A stretch of 64,000 nt of DNA from Natrinema caseinilyticum. Lineage in GTDB: Archaea > Halobacteriota > Halobacteria > Halobacteriales > Natrialbaceae. The position numbers and the translations under genes were made by a program. The DNA lies in NCBI RefSeq assembly GCF_024227435.1, contig NZ_CP100446.1:248001-312000 (forward strand), in the 5' to 3' direction. How positions within the stretch are numbered: the first letter of the stretch is position 1; each line of letters starts with the position of its first letter. This document shows positions 7,604-15,934 of the stretch, one piece after another. Under the pieces are notes generated by a model. That model saw only the letters and a program-made list of their open reading frames with translations. It was not told the DNA's origin and ran no database searches.

Positions 7604-9220
7604 CTTAGCAACAGACTGAGACGGTGATCACGTCGAAATTGCGTCGAGTCTGACCGCGATCATACCGAGATAGCTGCTGTTTCAGCAAACCAGCCGGTTC
7701 TTGGTCATGTCTCCCGTCTAAGGTGGCGCACTCGCAGTCGTGAGTGCGCCGCCGTTCCAGAGCAGTCGCTGATCAGTCCGGGCGATCCAGCCCGTTTCGT
7801 CAGGCGAGTTCTCTACCAGGACTCGCCTGACTCTACCTGTTCACGTAACCTCGGACGGTGTGGATTTGAATCTCGTGACGACCACAGCAACAACGAATCG
7901 AGATCCGGTAGCTCATACCCCAGATCCAGCATCAGGTACAACTGGATCAGATGCGCGTGCCGTTCGACAGCGTGTGAACATCGTCGTCGAGGAAGCCGCG
8001 TCGACGACGCCGAGGCGTCGTCGGCGCAGTCTCGCTGGTTTGCGTCCAGCTTTTGGAGTTCGTCGACGATAACCCGGCTCATCAGCAACGAGAGTGCTGC
8101 CATGATGATCAGCGCCTCGATTATGTAAGCGTCGGTTGTGTTGATCTCGTCCAAACCAAACCGTGATTTGAGTTCTTTGAACAGCAGTTCGATCTCCCAG
8201 CGCGCCCGATAGAGCTGTGCGATATCGGGCGCGCGGTAGTCGTCTCTGTCGAGATTCGTCAGGTACAGATGAGACTCGCCGCTGTCATCGTTGCGAACGC
8301 CGACTAATCGGAAGGTTCGGGTCGCGCTGGCGCCCGACCCTCGTTTGCGGTCGAACGAGAGCGTGATTTGTACGTCGATTTCCTGTCGCTGCAGATCGTC
8401 GAGGACGGCCTGCAGCGACTGGCCTTCTAGCGGAATGCTGTTCCCGCGCCACGTACGGAGTTCTTCGACGATCTCGAAGTCTGCGTTTTCTTTGACGCGA
8501 GAGACAAACCATCCGTCATTTTCGTCAATGCGGTCGAACAGCCAGAAATCGTAGTAGCCGAGATCGAACAGAATGAGGGCGCCAGCTACCCACTCGCCGG
8601 TGGGTAGCTGGCTCCGTTCATGGGTGCTCGCGTCGGTTGTCTGGAATCGTGTCGGAAGCCCCGTTGAGAGCGATTCGGTGAGATGGAGTTTCGCCCCAGC
8701 TCGGTCGTCATCGAGTGCGTAGACATCTTTGGCATCTTGATAAAGCGAGATGATCGTAGCGTCAACGATGAGGACGTCTCGAAATCGTTCGAGACGTCCG
8801 GTAAGCTCGGTTTGGCCCGTGTCGAGATTCTCGATGGCGTCATCGAGAATCTCTCGAAGGAGTGCAACGAACCCCGGTTTGAACCAGCCGTGAAACGTCG
8901 CATACGAGAGTTCGTCACAGTCAGCCATCTCGACGTAGCGTTCGAGAAACGCCTGAATGGATCGATCAGATCCGGCAGCGAAGCCGAGTGAAAGCGTGTA
9001 AAATAGGGCGACGACGTCGAGTTTCCGCTCTCGCTGGATGAGATTCGTTGCGCGAGCACGCTCGCGCAACTCATCGGATGGAAACGCTGTTTGAATTCGG
9101 TTCACAATTACCGAGTCCGGTGGGTTGTACACACTCTCCACCGGATTCTCACATTCCTAGTTACTGACGGTTCTAGCTTGGGGTCTCTGGATACCTCGAT
9201 CTGCTAAACTAGAACGGATG
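7592..9220 (-). mobile_element. ISH8-like IS4-family insertion sequence
   Basis: Terminal inverted repeats CATCCGTTCTAGCTTAGCA (7592-7610) and TGCTAAACTAGAACGGATG (9202-9220) differ at one position. The 1629-base element holds one transposase. The flanking bases do not form a target-site duplication and the genes on each side are unrelated, so this copy probably results from recombination between two insertions with loss of the DNA between them. Confidence 0.85.
7813..9141 (-). CDS. IS4-family transposase (ISH8 type)
   Basis: The 442-residue protein shows the DDE signature of IS4: VDATIISL (first aspartate), ILFDLGYYDFW (second), and YRARWEIELLFKELKSR with the conserved Y-(2)-R-(3)-E-(6)-K pattern. 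Length and order match full-length ISH8-like enzymes, so it may be active. The C-terminal region is rich in charged residues. Confidence 0.88.
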   Translation of the reverse strand: MESVYNPPDSVIVNRIQTAFPSDELRERARATNLIQRERKLDVVALFYTLSLGFAAGSDRSIQAFLERYVEMADCDELSYATFHGWFKPGFVALLREILDDAIENLDTGQTELTGRLERFRDVLIVDATIISLYQDAKDVYALDDDRAGAKLHLTESLSTGLPTRFQTTDASTHERSQLPTGEWVAGALILFDLGYYDFWLFDRIDENDGWFVSRVKENADFEIVEELRTWRGNSIPLEGQSLQAVLDDLQRQEIDVQITLSFDRKRGSGASATRTFRLVGVRNDDSGESHLYLTNLDRDDYRAPDIAQLYRARWEIELLFKELKSRFGLDEINTTDAYIIEALIIMAALSLLMSRVIVDELQKLDANQRDCADDASASSTRLPRRRCSHAVERHAHLIQLYLMLDLGYELPDLDSLLLWSSRDSNPHRPRLREQVESGESW

Positions 9221-9221
9221 C

Positions 9222-9365
9222 GGGACAACCAAGGGCTGGTTCACCCGGAAGCTGCGGAACGTCGTCGACCTCGAGACCGACCGGTCCAGAGTGGACGGTG
9301 ACCGCGTACAGTTCTACGTCGGACTCACCCTGACAGAAGAGGGGCAGACACTCCTCGAGCAATGA
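9222..9365 (+). pseudogene. C-terminal fragment of an unknown DNA-binding-like protein
   Basis: Immediately after the right inverted repeat an open frame encodes about 47 residues (GTTKGWFTRKLRNVVDLE ... VGLTLTEEGQTLLEQ) ending at TGA 9363-9365. The LTxEGxxLLE ending is typical of winged-helix proteins. It lacks any start and is not the missing end of the gene broken at 7592, so it is the tail of a second gene cut by the IS event. Confidence 0.6.
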
Positions 9366-9732
9366 TACTTGACAGAACTATGATGTACTGTGATAGAGGT
9401 TCTACGGGTATCCTTGCTCGAGGGCATCGAGTCCCCCATTCTCTCCGATATAGCTCCTTATACATCCAGAATCCCGTATCTGTATCATCTGTCCACGCAG
9501 ACTGGACATCCATGGGAGCTCCATGGACAGAGCTGCCCACGCAGAATCGCATGACGGGAGTGTTGTCCACACAAAATAACCCGCCAAAACCAACTAGTAT
9601 ACACTGGGTTCCATCCGCAGAACGATGCGGGGACAGGGAGACCGGGTCGCCTATTGATTATCGGCAGTTGTCTCGAGATTATGACATAGTTTGTTTGAAG
9701 GACTCAATGAGTGGACCTCGGAGAGATCAACG
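9366..9732 (+). repeat. Iteron-like repeats and dyad upstream of the primase-polymerase gene
   Basis: No gene is seen here. Three direct copies of TGYCCACRCARA occur at 9490-9501, 9534-9545 and 9564-9575. Between the first two lies TCCATGG-GAGCT-CCATGGA (9509-9527), nested in CTGTCCA ... TGGACAG (9489-9530). Short iterons with a dyad next to a replication gene are typical of plasmid origins, so this is a candidate origin; that role is inference. Confidence 0.5.
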
Positions 9733-10992
9733 ATGAGTTCTGACACCTCAATCGACACAGCAGCGTTGCCAGCTAGCTTGCGAGAACACGAGCAGTGGGT
9801 ATGCTGGCGAGAGGAAGAGCGCGATGGCAAACCAACGAAGATACCGGTGACGCCAGGAACAGGAGCATTCGCCTCGGCAACTGATCCGGATACGTGGGAC
9901 AGCTTTGAGACAGCGATTGGATACACCGAGACGAAGAACGCTGATGGCGTTGGTTTTGTCTTTACTGACGATGACCCCATCGTTGGCGTAGATCTCGATG
10001 ATTGCCGTGATTCCGAGACTGGAGAGGTCGACGATGCAGCAGTGGATATCATCGAACGACTCGACTCCTATACGGAAATTTCGCCATCCGGAACCGGCTA
10101 CCACGTACTCATTACGGGAGAACTTCCGGACGGTCGGAACCGGCGTGGAAGCATCGAACTGTACGACACCGCACGCTTTTTCACCGTCACTGGCTACCAT
10201 GTCGAAGAAACCCCCACCCACGTCGCGCGTCGTCAGGACGCGCTCGTGGCGATCCACCGCGAGTACGTCCAGGACACCGATAGCGATGTGAAGTCGCAGT
10301 CCGGGCAACAGGGCGCTGGCAATGACCAGTCAGCAACGAACGGTGCAGTCGACGTTGACCTCGAGGACGAGGAACTGCTCGAGAAGGCCCGAAACGCGTC
10401 GAACGGGTCAAAGTTCGAGCGGCTCTGGAACGGAAACATGGCTGGATACGAGAGCCAGTCAGAAGCCGATATGGCACTGTGCTGTCTGCTGGCGTTCTGG
10501 ACTGGCGGCGACCACACACGAGTAGATCAACTCTTCCGCCAGTCAGGATTGCTCCGGGAGAAATGGGACGAGGTCCACTACGCCGATGGGTCGACGTACG
10601 GGGAGAAGACCATCGAACGAGCGATTGCGAACACCTCCGAGTTCTACGATTCGGACGCTCGAGACGACTCGAGTGAAGCGAGTTCCAGACAGAGCGAGTC
10701 GTCGACCGCCGGCAGTCGTGACGAACCAGCGCAGAATCATGCGTATCTGGTCGAGAAGAATCGACTGTTGACCGACCGGGTCGACGAACTCGAGGTAACA
10801 CTCGAGGAGAAAGACGACCGTATCGACGAACTTGAGGCGACCAATGAAGCGCTTCGAGAGCAACTCAGTGACTGTCAGGTGGCACTCGAGCGTCGTGATC
10901 AGTCTTCGAACCCCAAGATGGATGAGGCAAGTGCTGATGACAGTGACTTGATCTGGGGTCGTGCACGGCGGTTCGTCGGGGATGACAACTGA
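9733..10992 (+). CDS. Primase-polymerase (NrS-1/bifunctional primase type) with C-terminal coiled coil
   Basis: The 419-residue protein contains the archaeo-eukaryotic primase-like motifs of plasmid and phage primase-polymerases: VGVDLDDCRD (metal-binding aspartates, near residue 90), SPSGTGYHVLI with the catalytic histidine, and ELYDTARFFTVTG. A helical domain follows (EADMALCCLLAFWTGGD ... YGEKTIERAI), as in NrS-1-type polymerases. The last 90 residues form a charged coiled coil (VDELEVTLEEKDDRIDELE). No helicase is attached. ATG 9733 gives MSSDTSID. Its position by iteron-like repeats suggests it initiates or primes replication of the element. Confidence 0.8.
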   Translation: MSSDTSIDTAALPASLREHEQWVCWREEERDGKPTKIPVTPGTGAFASATDPDTWDSFETAIGYTETKNADGVGFVFTDDDPIVGVDLDDCRDSETGEVDDAAVDIIERLDSYTEISPSGTGYHVLITGELPDGRNRRGSIELYDTARFFTVTGYHVEETPTHVARRQDALVAIHREYVQDTDSDVKSQSGQQGAGNDQSATNGAVDVDLEDEELLEKARNASNGSKFERLWNGNMAGYESQSEADMALCCLLAFWTGGDHTRVDQLFRQSGLLREKWDEVHYADGSTYGEKTIERAIANTSEFYDSDARDDSSEASSRQSESSTAGSRDEPAQNHAYLVEKNRLLTDRVDELEVTLEEKDDRIDELEATNEALREQLSDCQVALERRDQSSNPKMDEASADDSDLIWGRARRFVGDDN

Positions 10993-11015
10993 GACCCGTT
11001 CAAAAGCACTCTGAC

Positions 11016-11046
11016 GGGTTTATCGACTCCCCAGAGGGGCGAGGGA
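11016..11046 (+). promoter_or_regulatory. Shared T-box/hairpin/G-rich element before the gene at 11071
   Basis: GGGTTTATC is followed by CTCCCC-AGA-GGGGCGAGGGA. It is one of five strong copies found upstream of accessory genes in this window. The TTTATC part could serve as the TATA box and the C/G part forms a short hairpin. Confidence 0.55.
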
Positions 11047-11070
11047 GTACCATCATTCTCCCTGTGAACC

Positions 11071-11490
11071 ATGAGTTCTCAGAAATCACAACCAGTTAGT
11101 ACTGATTCTGAACCGCTTCAAAACCGTACAATTGGGGAATCCTGCGACGTTCCTCAACTCTCTGTTCCGAATGATCGAAGCACTACGTCGATAATCTCGT
11201 TCGTCGAATGGGTGCTCGTTGAACTCACGCATGGAAATATCGGCGCTGAGTACCGTTCGTCACATCTCTGGGGTCAAAAACGAACACAGTATACTGTAGC
11301 GGATTCCAAAGGAGAGTTCTTCTTGAAGCGACATCACAATGCTCGACTCGGCTGGCACACTGAGACACTCCGCCGAGAGGAACTCCGAACGGAACTCGTA
11401 AGCCGATTATCAAGATCGCGTCCAGAGACATCCGATCCGACTCGAGATGTGGCGTGTCGGTGTGACCACTTCGTTCTCAAGCCAATCTAG
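11071..11490 (+). CDS. Conserved haloarchaeal accessory protein of unknown function
   Basis: This 139-residue protein is the complete paralogue of the truncated gene at 1-420. A variable, polar N-terminus (residues 1-40) precedes the conserved core: STTSIISFVEWVLVELTH, then HLWGQKRTQYTVAD, RLGWHTETLRREELRTELV. The alternating strands and helices look like a small alpha/beta domain without catalytic signature. The shared hairpin leader element sits 25 bases upstream of ATG 11071. It follows the primase-polymerase gene but has its own promoter-like element. Confidence 0.7.
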   Translation: MSSQKSQPVSTDSEPLQNRTIGESCDVPQLSVPNDRSTTSIISFVEWVLVELTHGNIGAEYRSSHLWGQKRTQYTVADSKGEFFLKRHHNARLGWHTETLRREELRTELVSRLSRSRPETSDPTRDVACRCDHFVLKPI

Positions 11491-11549
11491 CAATTCCGCC
11501 AGAAATAGTCTCCCAGCAGTAGAGAAGAGTCGGCGCTAGTCTGAAGTAC

Positions 11550-12272
11550 ATGGACTTCGAACAAACGGATATGACCGATATGGATCGCATTCGTCCCGAC
11601 GGTGGAATTGACGTGTTAGATCCCCCACCGACAGACATCATGGATGAAGAGACGCTCGACCCAGCAGCGCTTGCCCAGAACGCGCCGAAGCTCGAGACGG
11701 TCGTGCAGCTGCTCAACCAGCCAGCGCTCGCCCGTGTGTACGTCTACGTCTGCTATTGGGGGCCCGTTTCGCCACCGGAGATTATGGACGGTCTCGAGCT
11801 ATCGAAATCGACGACCTATGAGTACGTCGATCAGCTCGTTGACCTCGGTCTCGTCGATCGAGATGACTCGACACGTCCCCAGCAGCTGACGGCCGATCCG
11901 ATCATCATCGTCGAACAGTACGTCCCCATCGTCATCACGCCGACGGTCCTGCACGCACTTGCACTCCAAGAAATTGACGAGGATGTCGAGTATTTCATGG
12001 ACCGCTACGGTGCTGGCAAACTCGTCGCTGCGCTGCGAGGTGCAGGGCTGCACTTTGCTGGGAAGACGACCCAACGAATGGTCGCGACCGATATTGACGT
12101 TCGCGAGACCGAAGCGATGATGATCATCTACGCGCTCGAGACAGCGCTAACTGTTGGCCGAACGCATGATCCGTTCTTCGAGCATCTATTTCCGGACGTC
12201 CATGATCAGATGGATCTTCCTTCCCTTGATGAGGTAGACGGTGCTCCGACAGAGTCGGATTCCCCCGAATGA
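11550..12272 (+). CDS. Winged-helix DNA-binding protein, partner of a PIN-like protein (copy 1)
   Basis: Residues 60-115 form a winged helix (PALARVYVYVCYWG, SPPEIMDGLELSKSTTYEYV, LVDLGLVDRDD). The C-terminal helical domain (ITPTVLHALALQEIDEDVEYF, KLVAALRGAG, VRETEAMMIIYALE) aligns by eye with that of the protein at 15935-16450. The gene ends 9 bases before the PIN gene at 12282, giving a two-gene operon. By analogy with VapBC it is likely the antitoxin and autorepressor. The unusual point is a winged-helix antitoxin rather than RHH or AbrB. Confidence 0.75.
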   Translation: MDFEQTDMTDMDRIRPDGGIDVLDPPPTDIMDEETLDPAALAQNAPKLETVVQLLNQPALARVYVYVCYWGPVSPPEIMDGLELSKSTTYEYVDQLVDLGLVDRDDSTRPQQLTADPIIIVEQYVPIVITPTVLHALALQEIDEDVEYFMDRYGAGKLVAALRGAGLHFAGKTTQRMVATDIDVRETEAMMIIYALETALTVGRTHDPFFEHLFPDVHDQMDLPSLDEVDGAPTESDSPE

Positions 12273-12281
12273 GGTCGTTGA

Positions 12282-12812
12282 ATGAGCCGAGGTAATTCAC
12301 TCTCTTCCGAACAGGACGTCTTCGTTGATGCAAACATCTTCTTTGCCATCGGACATCCATCAAATCCGAGATACGCACGGTTTCGGAGTGCTGTTCGGAA
12401 CGCTGATGTCGTGTGCAAACTCCCCCAGCGCGTTATTGGAGAGCTTGGCGGGTCAGAGACGGATCGTGTGCGGACGGCTCTTGATGAAGGATGGGCCGAA
12501 ATCATCGATGCACCCTCTCCGACAGATGGTGATGCGGTCGCAGCAAGCGATATCGCCACGAGAACGATCGCGAACGAAACCGGCAAGCCCGAACACGAGG
12601 TCGAAAAGACGGATGCGATTCTAGCAGGGCTAGCTATCCAGTACGTCAGGGATCGTTCGACAGAGGGCGTGGTCGTACTGACCGATGATAAGCCAGCTCG
12701 GAAAGGGATCGAAAACGCGGTCACTGCACAGGGCTATACTGATGTGATCTCCGTCTACGGATTGACAGACATCATTGGAGATGATTCTGGTGACTCGATG
12801 CGGTTAATCTGA
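12282..12812 (+). CDS. PIN-like nuclease, probable toxin (copy 1)
   Basis: The 176-residue protein has the PIN-domain acidic constellation: VFVDANIFFAIG at the N-terminus, a glutamate in RVIGELGG, KTDAILAGLA in the middle and VVVLTDDKPARKG near the C-terminus. PIN domains are metal-dependent RNases, often VapC-type toxins cutting tRNA or rRNA. The upstream winged-helix gene is the likely antitoxin, 9 bases away. A paralogous pair on the other strand is at 15384-16450. The RNA target is unknown. Confidence 0.75.
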   Translation: MSRGNSLSSEQDVFVDANIFFAIGHPSNPRYARFRSAVRNADVVCKLPQRVIGELGGSETDRVRTALDEGWAEIIDAPSPTDGDAVAASDIATRTIANETGKPEHEVEKTDAILAGLAIQYVRDRSTEGVVVLTDDKPARKGIENAVTAQGYTDVISVYGLTDIIGDDSGDSMRLI

Positions 12813-12814
12813 GT

Positions 12815-12840
12815 AAAGTGACTAGAGACGTCTCTACTTT
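12815..12840 (+). terminator. Palindromic hairpin after the PIN gene
   Basis: Three bases after the stop lies a dyad built on the perfect 14-base palindrome TAGAGACGTCTCTA (12823-12836), flanked by AAAGT and CTTT. A terminator is plausible; a protein-binding site is the alternative. Confidence 0.45.
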
Positions 12841-12936
12841 GGATTTGAACCGAATAGGGTCACTCGCTGCGTGGATCTGCTCGGTGCTGGTTGCTGTCTG
12901 TGAGTAAGCGTACCGCTGGGGTTTGATGTCTCGAGA

Positions 12937-12959
12937 AACGCCGGTCAGAAACCGGCGTT
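12937..12959 (+). other. 9-bp hairpin in the gap before the TFB gene
   Basis: AACGCCGGT-CAGAA-ACCGGCGTT is a perfect 9-bp stem with a five-base loop, inside a 300-base stretch (12813-13119) without a gene. It could be a processed RNA, or the relict right end of a TnpB element; no tnpB remnant is seen nearby. Confidence 0.4.
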
Positions 12960-13060
12960 AGAGGCCCCATCCCTCTCGTGGTGTGTTCATTGGGGGAAGC
13001 TGCCTGAAATTTGGCACCGATACCACGGACCCTTCTACTGGGCTCTGGAATCAACTAGTG

Positions 13061-13090
13061 GTGTTTATCGCCCCAGTAGCGGTGAAGGGG
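13061..13090 (+). promoter_or_regulatory. Shared T-box/hairpin/G-rich element before the TFB gene
   Basis: GTGTTTATCG-CCCC-AGTAGC-GGTGAAGGGG lies 30 bases before ATG 13120. It matches the copy at 11016 in its GTTTATCG box and G-rich tail. Confidence 0.5.
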
Positions 13091-13119
13091 CTGATCAGTT
13101 GTCCTCTTCGGAGTTATCG

Positions 13120-14043
13120 ATGGCAACGAGAGACATCTATACAACTGCGTTCGACGAAGACGTCCAGACGACTACAACTACCTGTCCCGACTGTGGCGGC
13201 AGCATTCGAACGACTGACCGCGAGACGGTCTGTGAGGACTGTGGACGTATCCTCGAGGGCACTAAACTAGACCGAGGGCCAGACTGGAGTCGACATGACG
13301 AGCAGGGATCCAAGAGAGGGACCGGCGCCCCGCTGACACCGACACGCCATGATCGAGGTCTTTCCACCGAGATTGGATACAAGCAAGACGGACGTGGAAA
13401 CACCCTCTCGAGCACGAAGCGCCGACAATTGAACCGGCTGCGTCGCGAACAATCCCGTGCCCAGTGGCAGTCGAAAGCCGAACGGAACCTCGCCTATGGA
13501 CTCGGTGAAGTTCGGCGGATCGTCGCGAGTCTTGGTCTCGCACAGAGTATTCGGGACCAGGCGTGTTCGCTATTTCGAACGGCCCAGTCCGAACAGCTCT
13601 GTCGTGGACGATCGCTCGAGGCGGTGGCTGCAGCCAGTGTCTACGCAACCACTCGGTGTAACGGACTCGGACGATCACGGGCAGAAGTCGCGGCCTGTGC
13701 GCGCTGTGATCAGCAGAAACACACTAACGCCTACACCGTGATGAATGTCGAACTCGAGTTGCCGACACAGCCGATTACAGCAACGGATCGGATTCCGAGA
13801 CTTGCGACGGAACTCGAGGTTCCAGATCAGGTTCGTCGACGAGCACTCGAGCTCGCACAGAAGGCACGCGAATGCGGAATGACGATCGGCTGCCGGCCGA
13901 GTGGCGTCGCAGCGGGCTGTCTCTATCTCGCGGCCCAGCGAGTCGGCTTCTGTCTCTCGCAACAACGGATCGCCGATATCGCAGGCACATCGCCGAACAC
14001 GCTCCGCAGTCGGCGAGACGAGTTACTCGAGATCGATTCCTGA
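13120..14043 (+). CDS. tfb: Transcription initiation factor TFB paralogue
   Basis: The 307-residue protein has the TFB layout: an N-terminal zinc ribbon with cysteines at residues 22, 25, 38 and 41 (CPDCGG, CEDCGR), a B-reader/linker region (GAPLTPTRHDRGLST), and two cyclin-like repeats (SLGLAQSIRDQACSLFR ... LEAVAAASVYATTR; LEVPDQVRRRALELAQKA ... GVAAGCLYLAAQ). The C-terminal helix-turn-helix (LSQQRIADIAGTSPNTLRSR) recognises the BRE upstream of the TATA box. Haloarchaea carry many TFBs; one encoded on a mobile element could redirect transcription to the element's promoters. ATG 13120 (MATRDIY) is chosen over 13099. Confidence 0.9.
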   Translation: MATRDIYTTAFDEDVQTTTTTCPDCGGSIRTTDRETVCEDCGRILEGTKLDRGPDWSRHDEQGSKRGTGAPLTPTRHDRGLSTEIGYKQDGRGNTLSSTKRRQLNRLRREQSRAQWQSKAERNLAYGLGEVRRIVASLGLAQSIRDQACSLFRTAQSEQLCRGRSLEAVAAASVYATTRCNGLGRSRAEVAACARCDQQKHTNAYTVMNVELELPTQPITATDRIPRLATELEVPDQVRRRALELAQKARECGMTIGCRPSGVAAGCLYLAAQRVGFCLSQQRIADIAGTSPNTLRSRRDELLEIDS

Positions 14044-14102
14044 CCCCGTTCGTCGTAACCCAGATGACACTCGTAACGGAGCCGCTCGAGCGCTCCTTGA
14101 GT

Positions 14103-14134
14103 GTGTTTTTCTTCCCCCAAAGGGGTGAGGGGCG
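14103..14134 (+). promoter_or_regulatory. Shared T-box/hairpin/G-rich element before the ArdC-like gene
   Basis: GTGTTTTTCTT is followed by CCCCC-AAA-GGGG and TGAGGGGCG. It is almost identical in layout to the element at 35286-35322 (minus strand) and ends 32 bases before ATG 14167. Confidence 0.6.
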
Positions 14135-14166
14135 TTCTCCGAACTGAGCGTCCGTCGTCACAAACG

Positions 14167-15102
14167 ATGACTACGAGCGACTGTTCAAAGGTGTCCTTCG
14201 ACGACTCGGACACCAGACGTGAGGAGATGCACAGTACGATGGAAGGCTGGGTTGACGACCTCATCGAGGACGTCGATGACGCGGTCTCGAGTGAGCAATT
14301 CCAGGAATGGCTCGATGTTCAGAGCTGCTTCCATGACTACTCGCACCGAAACACGCTGTTGATCAAACTCCAGTGTCCGCAGGCAACGCGCGTTGCCGGC
14401 TATCGAACATGGCAAAACGAGTTCGACCGGCACGTGAAGGAAGGAGAGACAGCGATCTGGATCTGGGCACCCATCATTGCAAAGCAGTGCCCTGACTGTG
14501 AGAACTCGCTGTCGTACCACGAATGCAGTGACTGTGAGTACAACGAGACACCACCGGACAGTTGGGAGAAAGGACTCGTGGGCTTTCGGCCAGCGCCTGT
14601 CTTCGATATCTCACAAACTGATGGCGAGCCACTGCCCGACCTCGAGACGGAAGCGAGAGGTGACGCTGACGAGTTAGTTCCTGCACTCCTCGAGGCAGCA
14701 GACACACTCGAGGTAGACGTAGAGGTCGTGCCACCCCAGGACTGGTCGCATGGGAACGCCAAGGGCGTCTGTGAGTACCGCCCGCCGGAACGGCCACGCG
14801 TCGCCGTCCAAGATCGTGAGAACGACGCTGATCTTGCCGTCACGCTCGTTCACGAGTACGCGCATGCGCTGTTACACAGTGGCGTCGACGATGAGGCTGA
14901 GCGATCGAAACGCGAACTCGAGGCCGAAGCGGTCGGCTACATCGTTGGACGGTACTTCGAGTTGGATACCAGTGGGTCAGCGTTTTACCTCGCCGCGTGG
15001 CACGGTGACGAGCCCGAAACGGTCCTCGACCGACTTGAGCGAATCAGTTCGACCGCCCAGGAGATCATCGACATCGTCAGTGAGGAGGTCGACGATGAGT
15101 GA
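14167..15102 (+). CDS. ArdC-like zinc metallopeptidase (anti-restriction family)
   Basis: The 311-residue protein has an N-terminal ArdC-type single-stranded DNA-binding-like region (FHDYSHRNTLLIKLQCP, VAGYRTWQ, AIWIWAPI). Next is a zinc finger inserted at residues 108-123 (CPDC ... CSDC), and then a gluzincin active site HEYAHALLH at 229-237 with the third ligand in ELEAEAVGY. ArdC proteins protect incoming plasmids from restriction; the peptidase class also includes ImmA-like repressor proteases. ATG 14167 (MTTSDCSK) follows the shared hairpin leader; the upstream frame crosses that element. The HalOD1-like gene at 15095 overlaps its stop by eight bases. Confidence 0.8.
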   Translation: MTTSDCSKVSFDDSDTRREEMHSTMEGWVDDLIEDVDDAVSSEQFQEWLDVQSCFHDYSHRNTLLIKLQCPQATRVAGYRTWQNEFDRHVKEGETAIWIWAPIIAKQCPDCENSLSYHECSDCEYNETPPDSWEKGLVGFRPAPVFDISQTDGEPLPDLETEARGDADELVPALLEAADTLEVDVEVVPPQDWSHGNAKGVCEYRPPERPRVAVQDRENDADLAVTLVHEYAHALLHSGVDDEAERSKRELEAEAVGYIVGRYFELDTSGSAFYLAAWHGDEPETVLDRLERISSTAQEIIDIVSEEVDDE

Positions 15103-15319
15103 TCGACCGCTTCTGCTCGAGATCCTCAATGCACTCGAGGAACAGGGCCTCGATCGAGACGAGTACCAACTGCAGCGGGTGATCGACGTCGAAGCCCTCG
15201 AGCGACTCATAGACTCGACGGGCCCACAAACTGATACTGATCTCGAGATTCGATTCTCGGTTGGTGAATTCCGTATACTGGTCACAAGATCCGATGTGAT
15301 TATCTCCAGAATATCGTAG
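15095..15319 (+). CDS. Small stand-alone HalOD1-like output domain protein
   Basis: The 74-residue protein begins inside the last codons of the ArdC-like gene, so translation is coupled. The order LEILNALEEQGLD, YQLQRVIDVEALERLID, EIRFSVGEFRILVTRSD resembles the haloarchaeal HalOD1 output domain, normally seen alone or attached to response regulators. A truncated second member is at 37946-38107. Its role beside a metallopeptidase is unknown. Confidence 0.6.
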   Translation: MSDRPLLLEILNALEEQGLDRDEYQLQRVIDVEALERLIDSTGPQTDTDLEIRFSVGEFRILVTRSDVIISRIS

Positions 15320-15383
15320 AGTGAGGATGCATCATCTGTACTTAAGAAAGCAGATATCCTTCTAGATATTCAACAGAATTGGG

Positions 15384-15929
15384 TCATTCGAATTCAGGCA
15401 CGAAGTCCTCATCGAGTTCCGGTGCAAGATCGCCACCAGTAAGCCAGGCCACTTGGTCGGCAGCGAACCCGTACTTGGGAATCAACGCCTCTGTTGCTTG
15501 ACCGAGCGGAATATCGTTTGTTACAACAGTGACCTGGTCAGCCGTTCCGTCAATTAACATCTGGAGTGATAATCCGATAATCTCTGTGTCAGCTTTTTCC
15601 ACGATATCTTCTGGCCGATCGCTGGCAGTTGCGATGAATCTCCGTGACTGATCCATGATCTTCGAGACTTCCGATATCGAATAGGATGGGCTTTCGGTGA
15701 CTTTCAGCCAGCCTTCGCGCAATGCTTCGTCGACAGCAAGATCACTTGACTCGTATCCATCGATCGCTGTCTCACCAGAGACTTCGGCATACACTTGCGG
15801 AGAAATTCGAAATACAACATCTCGCTGCTTGGCTTCACGAGCTAGCGCTTGAAACCGTCCGCTTCCTCGCCGTCCACAACTGATGAGTACTGACGAGTCA
15901 AGAAAAACGATTTCTCTGTCGGCATCCAT
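15384..15929 (-). CDS. PIN-like nuclease, probable toxin (copy 2)
   Basis: The 181-residue protein starts with IVFLDSSVLISC, holds the conserved YAEVSGE glutamate, EKADTEIIGLSL in the middle and VVTNDIPLGQA near the end, the acidic positions of the PIN active site. It is longer than a typical VapC and ends in an acidic tail. It follows the winged-helix gene at 15935 with a five-base gap, forming an operon. Copy 1 of this module lies 3 kb away on the other strand (11550-12812). Ribonuclease toxin activity is inferred. Confidence 0.72.
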   Translation of the reverse strand: MDADREIVFLDSSVLISCGRRGSGRFQALAREAKQRDVVFRISPQVYAEVSGETAIDGYESSDLAVDEALREGWLKVTESPSYSISEVSKIMDQSRRFIATASDRPEDIVEKADTEIIGLSLQMLIDGTADQVTVVTNDIPLGQATEALIPKYGFAADQVAWLTGGDLAPELDEDFVPEFE

Positions 15930-15934
15930 TCAAA

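Noticed and set aside
9362-9732. 124-residue plus-strand frame from 9362
   Set aside because: It has no haloarchaeal composition and covers the iteron-like repeats.
12838-12862. Possible tRNA 3' end (GGATTTGAACC resembles a reversed T-loop)
   Set aside because: No complementary T-stem or acceptor stem is present, so it does not form a tRNA arm.
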